A DNA stretch of 64,000 nucleotides from Bdellovibrio sp. ZAP7 (GCF_006874645.1 NZ_CP030082.1:2790001-2854000); one strand, 5' to 3'; shown: positions 51,273 through 61,295, counted from the stretch's first letter. Made by a program: numbers and translations. Notes: generated from the letters alone by a model not told the origin.

Positions 51273-51733
51273 TAGTTCATTACTTGGATTTCGGCTGTGG
51301 CGCTTACTACCTGTCCATCGCTGGTGTGCCCATAAACAGTCAAATATCCATCTTTAGCCATTTGCCCAAACGGAACGGCGCCACATTTCATATTGCAGAA
51401 TGTCTGAGCTCTCTGCCCCGGGAGGATATTTTCATCCAACCCCAAATCGCGCAGAACTTGGCCGGTATATGTGCAAGTATATCCCGTATCCCCGGTTCTA
51501 AAAGTCAGGCGAGTGGGATAGAAATTTTGGTCCGTATTATTGGTTACGTACAACTCAGAAATACTCACATGAGGAGCCGATAGATCGTGTTCACGACCGG
51601 CATTCATAGCCGTGCAGCTGGTCCCGCGAGCTGGGATCGGATACAAGTGATTGTTCGTTTCCAAAACGATAGAACCTGCCTGAACATTAAGGGATGCTCC
51701 TAATGTCGCTAGTAAAACCAGAATAGACTTCAT
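51272..51733 (-). CDS. Small exported protein with Ig-like features
   Basis: 153 residues with a signal peptide (LVLLATLGASLNVQAG). Mature part has strands (SISELYVTNNTDQNFYPTRLTF), five cysteines, and a C-terminal YLTVYGHTSDGQVVSA, consistent with a periplasmic or secreted beta-sandwich. AGGAGAT precedes the ATG. Followed directly by the structured repeat. No family recognised. Confidence 0.75.
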   Translation of the reverse strand: MKSILVLLATLGASLNVQAGSIVLETNNHLYPIPARGTSCTAMNAGREHDLSAPHVSISELYVTNNTDQNFYPTRLTFRTGDTGYTCTYTGQVLRDLGLDENILPGQRAQTFCNMKCGAVPFGQMAKDGYLTVYGHTSDGQVVSATAEIQVMN

Positions 51734-51864
51734 ACTAAATCTCCTTTGTTTATGAAGCTAGCGACGTGACTGTGAAATCGCAAGGGCCGATCGACGCGCC
51801 AAATTTACAATGGTGAAAGAATTAAGTGTTGAATATCAAGGCATTATGTTTCACATTGTTTTTC

Positions 51865-52227
51865 ATGAGCAGCGAAAACAAATGTCCTCAATGTGGTTCG
51901 GAAAATATTTATGAAGATGGCAACCTTTGGGTTTGCCCAGAGTGCGCACACGAGTGGAGCGCTCATGCAGCTTCCGCGGGTGCTGCTGACTCTGAGGAAT
52001 CTGGTATTAAGGTTTACAAAGACGCCAACGGAAACATCCTTCAGGATGGCGACACTGTTGTCGTAGTAAAAGATCTTAAGATCAAAGGATCTTCGTCCGT
52101 CGTTAAAGTGGGAACGAAAGTTAAGAACATCCGTTTACAAGACGGCGGTGACGGTCACGACATCGCTTGCAAAATCGATGGCTTTGGCGCGATGAATTTA
52201 AAGTCTGAATTCGTCAAAAAAGCTTAA
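51865..52227 (+). CDS. yjdM: Zinc-ribbon PhnA/YjdM-like protein
   Basis: 120 residues. N-terminal zinc ribbon C-P-x-C-G-x-(E)N-Y-E-D-x-x-x-W-V-C-P-E-C-x-H-E-W, then the YjdM core [43 protein letters not shown]. The family was once called alkylphosphonate utilisation PhnA but its function is unclear. The ATG at 51865 fits the homology; a longer frame from 51826 does not. Convergent with the next gene after two bases. Confidence 0.92.
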   Translation: MSSENKCPQCGSENIYEDGNLWVCPECAHEWSAHAASAGAADSEESGIKVYKDANGNILQDGDTVVVVKDLKIKGSSSVVKVGTKVKNIRLQDGGDGHDIACKIDGFGAMNLKSEFVKKA

Positions 52228-52229
52228 AG

Positions 52230-52952
52230 CTAAGGCCAAGGAATATACGGAACATCCTGACAAAGAATCGGCAACGCGTTCGCCTGCAAAGGCGCCGCGA
52301 GCTCGTCGATCTCTGCAAAATCCTTTAAAAGTATAATGTGAGTTCTTAAAACTGTGCGCGAAAGCATCTCGGTCGAGAGCATGTTTTTCGCTAGTGCTTT
52401 TCGCTCGTGAACGGGCGTCAAAGCAGCCATGCGACGAATAGATTCCAGAATATGTCGGACCATGCAGTTATAACGGGGCGCCTGCTCTAGATCCTTGATC
52501 TGGCTATCTGCATATTCGGCAAGTGACATATAGGCTTTGGCTTTAAAGAGCTCCAACAAGTGAGATTTAATCGCTGTGATATTAGGCTTGCGATAGTTAT
52601 GCAAAGAATCGATGCCTTCCGAATTTCTAGATTGAAACTTCGGCGTTTTAGACATCTCGATCAGATCCTGACAGATGATTGGAATACCCACCGCCTGATA
52701 AGGAGCTGCCCAAGCATCAGCAAAGGGAACAGCCACCATCAGCTTGCGCTCGAGCCAAATCAATTTATCTGAAACAGGTTTCGACTTGCCTTGAGAGAGC
52801 TTCATATACAAAGGTTTGCGCTCTTTATTCAAGGCCATGGCTTCACGAATATGTTCGGTCATACAAGGACGTATGTCTTTTGCGCCCGCCCAGGAAAGGA
52901 CCGGGGCCACAAGAATACATAAGCTGAGCAAAAGCACAGAAAAAGCCATCAT
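52230..52952 (-). CDS. Exported helical protein with internal duplication
   Basis: 240 residues with a signal peptide (SVLLLSLCILVAPVLSWA). Two halves repeat each other: CMTEHIREAM and CMVRHILESI start them, and PIICQDLIEM and PILCQDVPYI end them, with similar helices between. Paired cysteines fit disulphides. Start at 52952 or the adjacent ATG. The function is unknown. Confidence 0.75.
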   Translation of the reverse strand: MMAFSVLLLSLCILVAPVLSWAGAKDIRPCMTEHIREAMALNKERKPLYMKLSQGKSKPVSDKLIWLERKLMVAVPFADAWAAPYQAVGIPIICQDLIEMSKTPKFQSRNSEGIDSLHNYRKPNITAIKSHLLELFKAKAYMSLAEYADSQIKDLEQAPRYNCMVRHILESIRRMAALTPVHERKALAKNMLSTEMLSRTVLRTHIILLKDFAEIDELAAPLQANALPILCQDVPYIPWP

Positions 52953-53057
52953 CGCCCTTCTATATCACTCCTCGGAGTCAGGCTCACTTTACACTGAGTA
53001 CACCTTGTAATTAAACCTCGAGTGTCGAGACTTTGAACAGTTGCCAGTGCAGGAACG

Positions 53058-53507
53058 TTATTTCTTAAGGCCGCTCATGTTGAATTGGCCTTTTTCATTA
53101 AAGGGAATGGTGAAACCTGAGACCTTGGCACTCCCCTCGATTTGATAGCCCACGTCCTCGCCGCCCAGAACTTTCGTGATTCCGCCGATGGCTTTTAAAA
53201 AGTTCACTGGCAGAGGTACTTCCACCTTGGCTGTTTCACCTGCTGGAATTTTTGTTTTCTTGTCGGAGCGCGCTTTCGCGAATTCTTTTCCGTCGAGCTG
53301 AATTTCGTAAGTCATCTCCTCGACATTCAGGTCAATTTTATTGGGATTTTTAACACTCAATACGAAAACCATTGTTGTCGAAAGAGCTGTTGTATCCTGA
53401 AAGTGAATCTCCGCCAGATCGATCTCGGGTTTTTGCGCATATCGATTTTGCAGATAGCTGCAACCGCCTAAAAATATCATCAGAATAATAACTGCAATAT
53501 GTTTCAT
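53058..53507 (-). CDS. LEA14-like lipoprotein
   Basis: 149 residues. Lipoprotein signal ending FLGGC (Cys16). The mature domain has the LEA type 2/WHy pattern: DTTALSTTMVFVLSVKNPNKIDLNVEEMTYEIQLDGKEFAKA, then KIPAGETAKVEVPLPVNF, and a final strand. Such domains bind or protect in the periplasm. CGGAGA precedes the ATG at 53507; a longer frame exists. Confidence 0.85.
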   Translation of the reverse strand: MKHIAVIILMIFLGGCSYLQNRYAQKPEIDLAEIHFQDTTALSTTMVFVLSVKNPNKIDLNVEEMTYEIQLDGKEFAKARSDKKTKIPAGETAKVEVPLPVNFLKAIGGITKVLGGEDVGYQIEGSAKVSGFTIPFNEKGQFNMSGLKK

Positions 53508-53635
53508 ACAAATCTCCGTGACCGGGTTTATCATCGCAATGATCGCAGGCACTGTCAGCTGTAAAACAACAACATCCTACCTCATCTTCTTTGCTCAGTG
53601 GGTTAACTGAGACAAAATGAACCCGGGAGGAATTT

Positions 53636-53875
53636 ATGAAGTATTTATTGGTGTTGATTATGTTTTGCAGTCCTATTTTTGCATTTGCGGACCACCATGA
53701 AGATAAAAATGAAGTGAAGCCAGATCAAGTTGAGCCGATGGATCAATCACAAAAAAAGATGGATTCGGAAATTGGTAAAAACCGTGTAGGACCTGCTCCG
53801 ACAAATAAGAAAGCTAAAAAGCCATTTGCCAGCAAAGAAGAAAAAGCGAAAGACGATAAGAAATCAGCCTATTAA
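53636..53875 (+). CDS. Small exported Lys-rich protein
   Basis: 79 residues with a signal peptide (YLLVLIMFCSPIFAFA). The mature part is highly charged, with His/Asp at the start and a Lys/Ala-rich end. GGGAGGAA precedes the ATG. A strong hairpin follows. Function unknown; composition resembles the other small Lys-rich proteins here (16853). Confidence 0.7.
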   Translation: MKYLLVLIMFCSPIFAFADHHEDKNEVKPDQVEPMDQSQKKMDSEIGKNRVGPAPTNKKAKKPFASKEEKAKDDKKSAY

Positions 53876-53882
53876 AAATGCT

Positions 53883-53926
53883 CCGAGAGGGCGCAAGTCC
53901 TAAAATTCTGGAATTAGCCCTCTCGG
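53883..53926 (+). terminator. Hairpin after the small Lys-rich gene
   Basis: CCGAGAGGGC and GCCCTCTCGG form a perfect ten-base-pair stem around a 24-base loop. No clean T-run follows on the plus strand (GCGAAACTGCTTTTATC). Probably a terminator. Confidence 0.65.
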
Positions 53927-53982
53927 CGAAACTGCTTTTATCTTCTATTCAGAAGCGAACGGCGCAGTTTCGAAAATTTATA

Positions 53983-54195
53983 CTACTCTTCTTCGTCTTC
54001 CATCATACTGCTCCCAGATTTTCTAGAAGAGCTCAGATTGGAAGTACCTTTGCGTGAACTAGAGCCTGAGTTGACATCTCGACTGCTAGTTCCTGCTTTT
54101 TTATCAACGTTAAAGGAGCTGTCTCGTGTGCTGCTTGCACCGCGATTGCTACTCGAACTTGATTGTTGTTTTGAGTTTGTGTCACGGGTTGCCAT
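53983..54195 (-). CDS. Small Ser-rich disordered protein
   Basis: 70 residues, no signal peptide, nearly half Ser with Arg, Lys, Thr and Gly, ending in a run of Met-Met-Glu-Asp-Glu-Glu-Glu. Basic Ser-Arg segments alternate with Ser runs (RGASSTRDSS, SRDVNSGSSSRKG). GGAGG precedes the ATG, and the length and start are convincing although the frame is short. Intrinsically disordered; a nucleic-acid- or spore-like packing role can be imagined but is not supported by homology. Confidence 0.6.
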   Translation of the reverse strand: MATRDTNSKQQSSSSSNRGASSTRDSSFNVDKKAGTSSRDVNSGSSSRKGTSNLSSSRKSGSSMMEDEEE

Positions 54196-54384
54196 AAATG
54201 CCTCCGTTCCGATGTGATTTCATCATAGGCCTATTTTTCGTCAGTGGAGTATTTTTCAAGACGAAGGTGCGAGCAGTTCTCTGTCTTCGCCCAGAAGAAT
54301 AAGAATAATTTTTATTTAGATTGTGAGTAAAAACAAAACGATTAAGCGATCAATTGGAGTAAAATTGGAAACAGGGGGTGACCT

Positions 54385-54723
54385 ATGCAAACCACACCTT
54401 TTGCAAACGAGAACTGGGAAGTTGTCAAAGCCATGGTCCACCGTCGCTGGGATGAAATTTCCGACGAGGAATTAGATGCCACTCAAGGCGACGAACATGC
54501 GGTGATTGATTTACTCGCCGATAAATATCATCTGGAGCATGAAGACGCGGAATCCCGCTTCGAAGCCGCCCTCGCCGAAGAAGATCAACAGTTCCATGCC
54601 GTCGACGAAATCCGCCGCGCCGAAATTCGCTTCGAATCCGACGGCGGCCGCGTGGTGCCACACTTTGAAGATGTTTATGGAGACTTGAAGGAGATGAAAT
54701 CTCCTTCGAAAGAAAAGCATTGA
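54385..54723 (+). CDS. CsbD-like stress protein, second copy
   Basis: 112 residues. The first 65 follow CsbD: NWEVVKAMVHRRWDEISDEELDATQGDEHAVIDLLADKYHLEHEDAESRFEAAL. It is a paralogue of the gene at 23805 with an unrelated tail of 45 residues rich in Glu and Arg. GGGGGTGA precedes the ATG. Cytoplasmic. General-stress role by family. Confidence 0.82.
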   Translation: MQTTPFANENWEVVKAMVHRRWDEISDEELDATQGDEHAVIDLLADKYHLEHEDAESRFEAALAEEDQQFHAVDEIRRAEIRFESDGGRVVPHFEDVYGDLKEMKSPSKEKH

Positions 54724-54751
54724 TTCTTGCGGAGAGATGTATCCGCAAGAA
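54724..54751. terminator. Bidirectional hairpin between CsbD-like and dnaJ
   Basis: TTCTTGCGGA and TCCGCAAGAA are perfect complements around an eight-base loop, directly after the CsbD-like stop and just before the dnaJ stop. On the dnaJ side an AAAACTTAAAAC-type run precedes it. Serves both convergent genes. Confidence 0.75.
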
Positions 54752-54763
54752 CCGTTTTAAGTT

Positions 54764-55870
54764 TTACCCGAAAAGTTTTTTCCCAGCCGCGCTGACTTTT
54801 AAGCCGTTTTCTTTGGCGATTTCGCGCAGATGTTTTTCTTCTTCTTTAGTCAGTTTATCCGGAAATTCAACACTCACATGATAGTAAATGTCACCGCGAC
54901 GGTTTCCTCTGAGTGATGGCAAACCCTCACCCGAAAGTTTTACGTTGTCGCCGTTTTCACAACCACGAGGAATTTCCACAGTCGCTTTACCAGTGACTGT
55001 TGGAACTTCGACTTCACCACCCAACAACATTTGCACATATGGTACGGAAAGATCACCGATCAGATCATCTCCCCGACGTTCGAACTTGCTATGAGGTTTC
55101 ACGCGAATCTCAACGTAAAGGTCACCAGGCTGTCCACCCATGTATCCGCCCTCACCCTCAGTTGCGACACGAAGACGCGTGCCTGTGTCGACACCAGGAG
55201 GAATGTTCAGGCGAATCTTCTTATGAACTGATGTGCGGCCTTTACCTTTACATGGCTTACATGGATTTTTCACCACAGTCCCTTGCCCATGACAAGTTGG
55301 ACAAGTGGAAGCCATCGCAAAGAATCCCTGAGAACGCACAACTTGACCAGAACCACCACAAGTGTGGCAGGTTTCCGGATGGGACCCTTTTTCAGCACCA
55401 GAGCCATTGCATGTTTTGCAGTTTTCGTCGGTATCGAATTCGATTTCCTTTTCAAGGCCCGAGATCACGTCTTTAAGTTGAATCTCTGTGACATAGCGAA
55501 GATCTGAACCACGACGTGGCTCGTTACGATTGCGGCGTTGTTGACGAGGTCCGCCCCCGCCACCAAACAAGTCTCCAAAGATGTCCCCAAAGTGCGAGAA
55601 GATGTCTTCTGCATCCTGGAAGCCACCGCCACCACCGCCACGGCTGGTAAAAGCATCGTGACCGAAACGATCGTACTGAGCGCGTTTTTGTGTATCGCTC
55701 AAAACCTCGTATGCGCCAGCTGCTTCTTTAAACTTTTCCTCAGCTTCTTTATTGCCGGGATTTTTATCAGGATGGTACTGCATCGCCATCTTGCGATAAG
55801 CTTTTTTGATAGTGTCTTGATCAGCGCCTTTTTCAACGCCTAGAATTTCGTAAAAGTCTCTTCGAGCCAT
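54764..55870 (-). CDS. dnaJ: Chaperone DnaJ
   Basis: 368 residues. J domain with [15 protein letters not shown], the Gly/Phe region ([27 protein letters not shown]), four zinc-finger repeats ([32 protein letters not shown]) and the C-terminal substrate domains with [19 protein letters not shown] segment and [16 protein letters not shown]. DnaK co-chaperone that delivers unfolded proteins. ATG at 55870. Not in an operon with dnaK in this window. Convergent with the CsbD-like gene. Confidence 0.96.
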   Translation of the reverse strand: MARRDFYEILGVEKGADQDTIKKAYRKMAMQYHPDKNPGNKEAEEKFKEAAGAYEVLSDTQKRAQYDRFGHDAFTSRGGGGGGFQDAEDIFSHFGDIFGDLFGGGGGPRQQRRNRNEPRRGSDLRYVTEIQLKDVISGLEKEIEFDTDENCKTCNGSGAEKGSHPETCHTCGGSGQVVRSQGFFAMASTCPTCHGQGTVVKNPCKPCKGKGRTSVHKKIRLNIPPGVDTGTRLRVATEGEGGYMGGQPGDLYVEIRVKPHSKFERRGDDLIGDLSVPYVQMLLGGEVEVPTVTGKATVEIPRGCENGDNVKLSGEGLPSLRGNRRGDIYYHVSVEFPDKLTKEEEKHLREIAKENGLKVSAAGKKLFG

Positions 55871-56025
55871 GCGGGTTCCACCATTAACATTACGCGCAAT
55901 TTTTAATGATTAAAAATATGGTGATTCATCGGGATTCGTCAAACGCCTTGTGAAAATAAATGAACTTTATAGCCACATATTGACTTTTTTGAAGAGAGAT
56001 AACGGCTTAAATCTGCCGCTATACC

Positions 56026-56730
56026 CTATTTATCCATTTTTTTGGTTTTCATGCTCTTGATTTTATCTTCAAGCCTTTTAACCAAACTCTCATCCTGATT
56101 ACTCTCTCGCATATCTTTCAATAAGTTTTCTGCAAGATCAAGGTTGCCAGAATCCGAGTACAGGCGCCCTGCCAACGATCGTGTCCAAGCAGGAGCTCCA
56201 TGCTTCGCTGCCTCTATCAATAAATCTGCAGCGCGCTTGTTATCTTTAACCTCATACATATAATGATATGCCGCGCGATAAAGAATCGGCCAATCGGTCG
56301 GAAATTTTGAAACGGCTTTTTCGAAAATCTTCGTCGCGCCGTCTACATCAGTAATCAAGATTGTCAGAGCCAAAGAACCTACAGCATACGGCGCCCTAAA
56401 ACTGGGAGATAAGTTTGTAATGGCATCGATCATTTTGTAAAGCCAGGAATTACTTACGCAAATTGATACGCCACTAACGGTGCCGGCTAGGGTATCGCAA
56501 TAATCCATATCTTGAATTGCTCGTATCCACATCATATCGGCGATGATTTCTTGAAACCCAAAAGCGAAGCGTTCTATAGCAGGCGGAGGCGCAATAAATT
56601 TAGCTTTCGAGACATGACTGGAAGAAAATTTACTATTTTGTGAAACAACTATAAGCATTAATGCAAAAATCCCAAGCAAAATGCTCGGGATCTTTGATAG
56701 TTTAATCGAAAAACTATTGAATGCCGTCAA
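56026..56730 (-). CDS. Membrane-anchored TPR-like protein coupled to pilA
   Basis: 234 residues. One N-terminal hydrophobic segment (SILLGIFALMLIVVSQN), then helices including IFEKAVSKFPTDWPILYRAAYHYMYEVKDNKRAADLLIEAAKHG and LAGRLYSDSGNLDLAENLLKDM, which follow the TPR pattern. The start is TTG at 56730 with AGGA just upstream, ten bases after the pilA stop, so it may be translated with pilA. A role in pilus assembly or function is inferred from the linkage. Confidence 0.65.
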   Translation of the reverse strand: MTAFNSFSIKLSKIPSILLGIFALMLIVVSQNSKFSSSHVSKAKFIAPPPAIERFAFGFQEIIADMMWIRAIQDMDYCDTLAGTVSGVSICVSNSWLYKMIDAITNLSPSFRAPYAVGSLALTILITDVDGATKIFEKAVSKFPTDWPILYRAAYHYMYEVKDNKRAADLLIEAAKHGAPAWTRSLAGRLYSDSGNLDLAENLLKDMRESNQDESLVKRLEDKIKSMKTKKMDK

Positions 56731-56739
56731 ATCTAAGTC

Positions 56740-57306
56740 CTATGGAATACCGTTAACTGTATTAACCATTCTTTTAGAATCGTCCATTGTCCAAGTATCA
56801 TCAACAGTAGCTGTTGAGTGAATACGAGCAAGAGCTGCTGCAGTGAACGCTGTCTGAGTTAACGAAGTACTTGGCAAAGTTGCTGTAACCGCAGAACCAT
56901 TTGCACCATTTAGCATCGTACATCCACGAGTCATTGCACCGTTAGCACCACAATATGTTTGTGTCTTGGAGAATGCCGCAATACTTGCTGCAGGAGTGTT
57001 GAAACCGTTTGCAGCAGTAGCAACAGCCACGTTACTTTCAAAGCCTACGTTGTAGCGTAATTGACCTTCAGGAGAGTAACCGATAGCTCCGAAACGAGGA
57101 TCGTAAGAAGTATACTCAGCATAGAATGCTTTTTCGGAAGTATACAACGAAGCCAAGTTCGTTTTTGCTTCTGTTTGACGCGCTTTCGCGATGTATTTGT
57201 TAACTGCTGGTACTGCGATCGCAGCCAACACACCGATGATCGCCACAACGACCATCAACTCTACGAGCGAGAAGCCCGCTTGGGACGTTCTAGTAGTTCT
57301 TTTCAC
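56740..57306 (-). CDS. pilA: Type IV major pilin PilA
   Basis: 188 residues. Class A prepilin leader SQAG/FSLVELMVVVAIIGVLAAIAVPA, with Gly11 before the cleavage site and Glu at mature position 5. The globular domain contains an aromatic-rich segment (FYAEYTSYDPRFG), two cysteines (CGANGAMTRGC, disulphide loop) and an Ala/Thr-rich end. The start is GTG with GGAGG. Type IV pili are needed for predation in Bdellovibrio. No pil assembly genes are nearby. Confidence 0.95.
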   Translation of the reverse strand: MKRTTRTSQAGFSLVELMVVVAIIGVLAAIAVPAVNKYIAKARQTEAKTNLASLYTSEKAFYAEYTSYDPRFGAIGYSPEGQLRYNVGFESNVAVATAANGFNTPAASIAAFSKTQTYCGANGAMTRGCTMLNGANGSAVTATLPSTSLTQTAFTAAALARIHSTATVDDTWTMDDSKRMVNTVNGIP

Positions 57307-57567
57307 TTAAGACCTCCATTAGTCTTTTTATTTTTATGAAACGTTTTAACTGACCTATTGCTTATCGACATAAGTGTGTCAAAGCTGAACCTTGAAATCA
57401 AGTCCTCTTAACCAAAGTGACTTCATGGAAACGGAATTTTGTTTTCTGATACACCATGAGTTGTGAGCGAAAATGAGACGAGACTTTGCTCTAGCTTTTT
57501 ATTCTCCCCTGGACTTGCCATCATCAAAATCGTGCCCATTCTGAGACAAGAGGTAGAATAGATCCAT

Positions 57568-57912
57568 ATGGCAAATGATAACGGAAATAAAAACGGGAAC
57601 TATCCATATTCATCTCCGGAGGGAGAAGCTGGGGTCCAGCTCGTCCCAAAACTAGACACTCCGAAGATGTATAAAGTGATTCTACTGAACGACGACTACA
57701 CTCCTATGGACTTTGTCGTTCTTGTATTGCGTCGGTTCTTCGCAAAATCAGAGGAAGAAGCGACGAAAATCATGTTAGATGTACATAAGAAAGGCGCTGG
57801 TGTCGCAGGAGTCTATAGTCTAGAAATAGCTGAGATGAAAGTGATGCAAGTAAATCAATTCGCCCAACTTAATCAGAATCCCCTTAAGAGCACACTGGAG
57901 GAGGAACCATGA
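57568..57912 (+). CDS. clpS: ATP-dependent Clp protease adaptor ClpS
   Basis: 114 residues. The ClpS core is MYKVILLNDDYTPMDFVVLVLRRFF with the NDD-x-T-P-M-x-F-V degron-binding site, then AGVYSLEIAEMK. It hands N-degron substrates to ClpA. It overlaps clpA by four bases (ATGA), as in many proteobacteria. Upstream is a 260-base gap to the divergent pilA gene, which should hold both promoters. Confidence 0.96.
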   Translation: MANDNGNKNGNYPYSSPEGEAGVQLVPKLDTPKMYKVILLNDDYTPMDFVVLVLRRFFAKSEEEATKIMLDVHKKGAGVAGVYSLEIAEMKVMQVNQFAQLNQNPLKSTLEEEP

Positions 57913-60239
57913 TGAGCCGCGAGCTTGAACGCAAGTTAGCTGAAGCCACAGAACTCGCAAAACGCAATCGCCACGAGTTCGTAACCCTTGAACACATCCT
58001 GTTGGTTCTTTCAGAGTCCCCAGTCATGGTGGAAATTCTGGAAGCTTGTGCGGTCAACGTGCAACGCCTTCGCCAGGATCTACGCGAACATTTAAAAGTG
58101 GGTATCCCACAAATTACGGATGAACAACTAGGTTCGTACGGTGGATTTGATTCCTGGAATCCAGAGTTTACTCTAGCCTGCCACCGTTTGATTCAACGAG
58201 CTGCTATTCAAATGAAAAGCGCGGGTCGTAATCAAATCAGCGAAGGCAGTCTTTTGATATCTTTGTTCTATGAACAAGACAGTCATGCGACTTTCGCCCT
58301 CGCTCGCCAGGGGCTAACTCAATTCGATATCATTAATTATGTTTCTCACGGCATCACAAAAGATGGAAAAGACCATGATGTTCCTCCATCGGCGGCTCCT
58401 CGCTCATCGGAATACAATCAAGAATCATTCGAGGAAGGCCGCGGCTCTCCCCTTGAGAGCTTCTGTGTAAACTTGAATGAAAAAGCAAAAGCGGGAAAAT
58501 TAGATCCCCTTATTGGTCGCGAAGATGTGATCGAACGCGCGGTCCAAGTTCTTTGCCGTCGCACTAAAAACAATCCCCTGCTAATCGGCGAACCGGGAGT
58601 CGGTAAAACTGCCGTTGCCGAAGGTCTGGCTCAAAAGATAGTGGCCGGAGAAGTTCCAGAAAAATTGAAATCTGCAGTGATCTATTCTTTGGACCTTGGT
58701 GGGTTGCTGGCTGGTACTAAGTTCAGAGGAGATTTTGAAGGTCGCCTAAAAGCGGTTGTAAAAGAAATCGCCAAACGTCCTCATACGATTCTTTTTATTG
58801 ATGAAATTCATACGATTGTTGGAGCCGGCGCCACCAGCGGTGGCTCAATGGATGCATCCAATCTATTGAAACCCGCCCTTGCGAATGGCGAGATCAGTTG
58901 CATTGGTTCGACGACCCATCAAGAGTACCGTCAGTATTTTGAAAAAGATCGCGCCCTGAACCGTCGTTTTCAAAAAATCGACATCAACGAGCCTACGAAC
59001 GAAGATTGCATTCGCATCCTGACGGGCCTTCGTAAATCTTACGAAGACTTCCATCATGTGAAGTATTCAGATGCAGCCTTACGAGCGGCTGTTGAGCTAT
59101 CCCAAAAACATATTCACGGAAAACTCCTCCCCGACAAAGCGATCGACGTTTTGGACGAAGCCGGAGCTCACTTCCGCTTGAAAGATAACACCACTCAAGA
59201 GATCAGCATTGATACGGGTGAGATCGAAGAAACAATCGCTAAAATGACGGGGCTTCCGATTGCGACGATTTCTTCCACTGAGAAAACTCAATTGCGTGAT
59301 TTGGATAAAAAAATCAAAGCCCTTATCTTTGGTCAAGACGACGCCATCGACCGCTTAGTTGCCAGCATTAAGTTTGCTCGCAGCGGATTGGGTCGTCCGA
59401 ACAAACCTATCGGCAGCTTCCTTTTCACCGGCCCTACTGGCGTTGGTAAAACCGAAGTCTGTCGTCAGCTTGCCCAGATCATGGGGGTTCATTTTGAACG
59501 CTTTGATATGAGTGAGTACATGGAAAAACATGCGGTCTCTCGCTTGGTGGGCGCACCTCCGGGATACGTGGGATACGAAGAAGGTGGTTTACTTACGGAA
59601 GCCGTGAGCAAACACCCCTACTGCGTTCTTTTGCTTGATGAGATCGAAAAAGCTCATCCAGACATCAACAATATCTTGCTGCAAGTGATGGACGCCGGGC
59701 GCCTGACTGACAGCAATGGCCGTGTTGCTGACTTTAAGAACGCCATCATCGTAATGACATCCAATGCCGGTGCTGCAGAAACAGCGCGTGGAACCATAGG
59801 CTTAGTTGAAGAAAATCGCAGCCTTCTTTCGATGGATGCAATTAAAAAGACTTTTGCCCCTGAGTTCATCAATCGCCTGGATGCGGTGGTTTCTTTCCGT
59901 GATCTTTCTGACGAAATGGTTCTAAAAATCACTCAGAAATTTGTGGATGAACTGAAAATGGTTCTTCTACAGAAAAAAGTGGAAATGAATGTCACTCAAG
60001 ATGTGATCAAATGGTTGATGAAAAAAGGTTTCGACAAAGTTTATGGTGCTCGGCCTCTGGCAAGAACAGTCGACGAACATCTGAAAAAAGCTTTGGTTGA
60101 TGAACTTCTTTTCGGCCGCTTAATGGATGGTGGACGTGTCAATGTGGAGCTCGACAAGGACATTTTGCGGTTCCAATTTAGCACCACACCCAATGGTGGA
60201 CAGGGTCAAAAAAATCAAAAACAGCCAGTTACAACGTAG
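57909..60239 (+). CDS. clpA: ATP-dependent Clp protease ATPase subunit ClpA
   Basis: 776 residues. N-terminal Clp domain ([13 protein letters not shown]), first AAA+ module with Walker A GEPGVGKT and [13 protein letters not shown], second with Walker [20 protein letters not shown] and the C-terminal [11 protein letters not shown] and [10 protein letters not shown]. Unfolds proteins for ClpP. AGGAGGAA precedes the ATG. It is coupled to clpS. A hairpin follows the stop. Confidence 0.97.
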   Translation: MMSRELERKLAEATELAKRNRHEFVTLEHILLVLSESPVMVEILEACAVNVQRLRQDLREHLKVGIPQITDEQLGSYGGFDSWNPEFTLACHRLIQRAAIQMKSAGRNQISEGSLLISLFYEQDSHATFALARQGLTQFDIINYVSHGITKDGKDHDVPPSAAPRSSEYNQESFEEGRGSPLESFCVNLNEKAKAGKLDPLIGREDVIERAVQVLCRRTKNNPLLIGEPGVGKTAVAEGLAQKIVAGEVPEKLKSAVIYSLDLGGLLAGTKFRGDFEGRLKAVVKEIAKRPHTILFIDEIHTIVGAGATSGGSMDASNLLKPALANGEISCIGSTTHQEYRQYFEKDRALNRRFQKIDINEPTNEDCIRILTGLRKSYEDFHHVKYSDAALRAAVELSQKHIHGKLLPDKAIDVLDEAGAHFRLKDNTTQEISIDTGEIEETIAKMTGLPIATISSTEKTQLRDLDKKIKALIFGQDDAIDRLVASIKFARSGLGRPNKPIGSFLFTGPTGVGKTEVCRQLAQIMGVHFERFDMSEYMEKHAVSRLVGAPPGYVGYEEGGLLTEAVSKHPYCVLLLDEIEKAHPDINNILLQVMDAGRLTDSNGRVADFKNAIIVMTSNAGAAETARGTIGLVEENRSLLSMDAIKKTFAPEFINRLDAVVSFRDLSDEMVLKITQKFVDELKMVLLQKKVEMNVTQDVIKWLMKKGFDKVYGARPLARTVDEHLKKALVDELLFGRLMDGGRVNVELDKDILRFQFSTTPNGGQGQKNQKQPVTT

Positions 60240-60247
60240 TCGCTTTA

Positions 60248-60278
60248 GCACCTCTTCTTAACAGATTTGAAGAGGTGC
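60248..60278 (+). terminator. Hairpin after clpA
   Basis: GCACCTCTTC and GAAGAGGTGC form a perfect ten-base stem with an 11-base loop. No T-run follows. Right after it comes TTGACA (60284-60289), a possible -35 box for htpX with an indistinct -10. Confidence 0.65.
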
Positions 60279-60338
60279 GCATATTGACAATCCCTGGAGA
60301 GATATCAAAATTAAGGTGTCTCTTAAAGGAGTTAAAAA

Positions 60339-61238
60339 ATGTCTTTTTTTAAACGTATCGGTTTATTCATTCTGACCAACTTGATGGTGATGGTTACCAT
60401 CGGGATCGTCTGGTCTATTATCAGCAGCGTATTCGGGCTGAACAAACTGAACAACTACATCCCCTACATGATGGTTTTCTGTGCTGTCTGGGGTATGGGT
60501 GGGGCTTTTATATCTTTGATGATGTCCAAATGGATGGCAAAGATGTTTCATGGCGTTCAAATCATTGAACCCAACAACCAAAATCCACAACTTCGTCACT
60601 TGGTAAACACAGTTCATGATATCGCTCGTCGCGCACAGCTTCCAAAAATGCCTGAAGTTGGTATTTATGAATCAGCAGATATCAACGCCTTTGCAACCGG
60701 TCCTTCTAAATCCAACTCTTTGGTGGCGGTTTCTACAGGTCTTTTGCAAAGAATGAATGAAAAAGAACTTGAAGGCGTTCTAGCTCACGAAGTGGCACAT
60801 ATCGCGAACGGCGACATGGTTACTATGACCTTGATCCAAGGTATCGTGAATGCGTTCGCTATGTTCTTCTCTCGTATTTTGGCGAACATCGTCGCTTCAA
60901 ACGTCGATGAAAAACTACGTGGCATTGTTCACTTTGCCGTTGTTATCATTGGTGACATCGCCTTTACGTTGCTGGGATCATTTGTTGTAAACTACTTCTC
61001 TCGTAAAAGAGAATTCCGCGCAGATGCCGGCGGGGCGAAATTTTCGTCACGCGAGAATATGATTGCAGCCCTTGAAAAATTGCGCACAGTGTATGATCTG
61101 CCAATTCCACCAGAGGAAGGTCAAACAGCGACGCTGATGATCTCCAACCGCGATAAAGGCGGCTTGGCTGGACTTATGATGACTCACCCACCGCTTGAAG
61201 TTCGTATCGAAGTGCTTCAACGCGGCGGTCGTCTGTAA
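60339..61238 (+). CDS. htpX: Zinc metalloprotease HtpX
   Basis: 299 residues. Inner-membrane M48 protease for misfolded membrane proteins. Two N-terminal membrane helices, the zinc motif LAHEVAHIANGD, then two more hydrophobic stretches and FSRKREFRADAGGAKF with the third zinc Glu. AAAGGAG precedes the ATG. It follows clpA on the same strand, forming a protein-quality block. A hairpin that overlaps the start of the next gene follows. Confidence 0.96.
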   Translation: MSFFKRIGLFILTNLMVMVTIGIVWSIISSVFGLNKLNNYIPYMMVFCAVWGMGGAFISLMMSKWMAKMFHGVQIIEPNNQNPQLRHLVNTVHDIARRAQLPKMPEVGIYESADINAFATGPSKSNSLVAVSTGLLQRMNEKELEGVLAHEVAHIANGDMVTMTLIQGIVNAFAMFFSRILANIVASNVDEKLRGIVHFAVVIIGDIAFTLLGSFVVNYFSRKREFRADAGGAKFSSRENMIAALEKLRTVYDLPIPPEEGQTATLMISNRDKGGLAGLMMTHPPLEVRIEVLQRGGRL

Positions 61239-61256
61239 TTTTCAATTTCTTTGCTT

Positions 61257-61295
61257 ACGAGGCATGAACGGGCTTAAGCTTATTTCATGCCTCGT
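61257..61295 (+). terminator. Hairpin that overlaps the start codon of the transglycosylase gene
   Basis: ACGAGGCATGAA (61257-61268) pairs perfectly with TTCATGCCTCGT (61284-61295), then TTTATTTATTG. It looks like the htpX terminator, yet its right arm contains the ATG of the next gene (61287). Confidence 0.65.

Noticed and set aside
57354..57382. pilA promoter with TTGACA at 57377-57382 on the minus strand
   Set aside because: The -35 is perfect but the -10 at the right spacing is AATAGG or CAATAG, too weak to claim.
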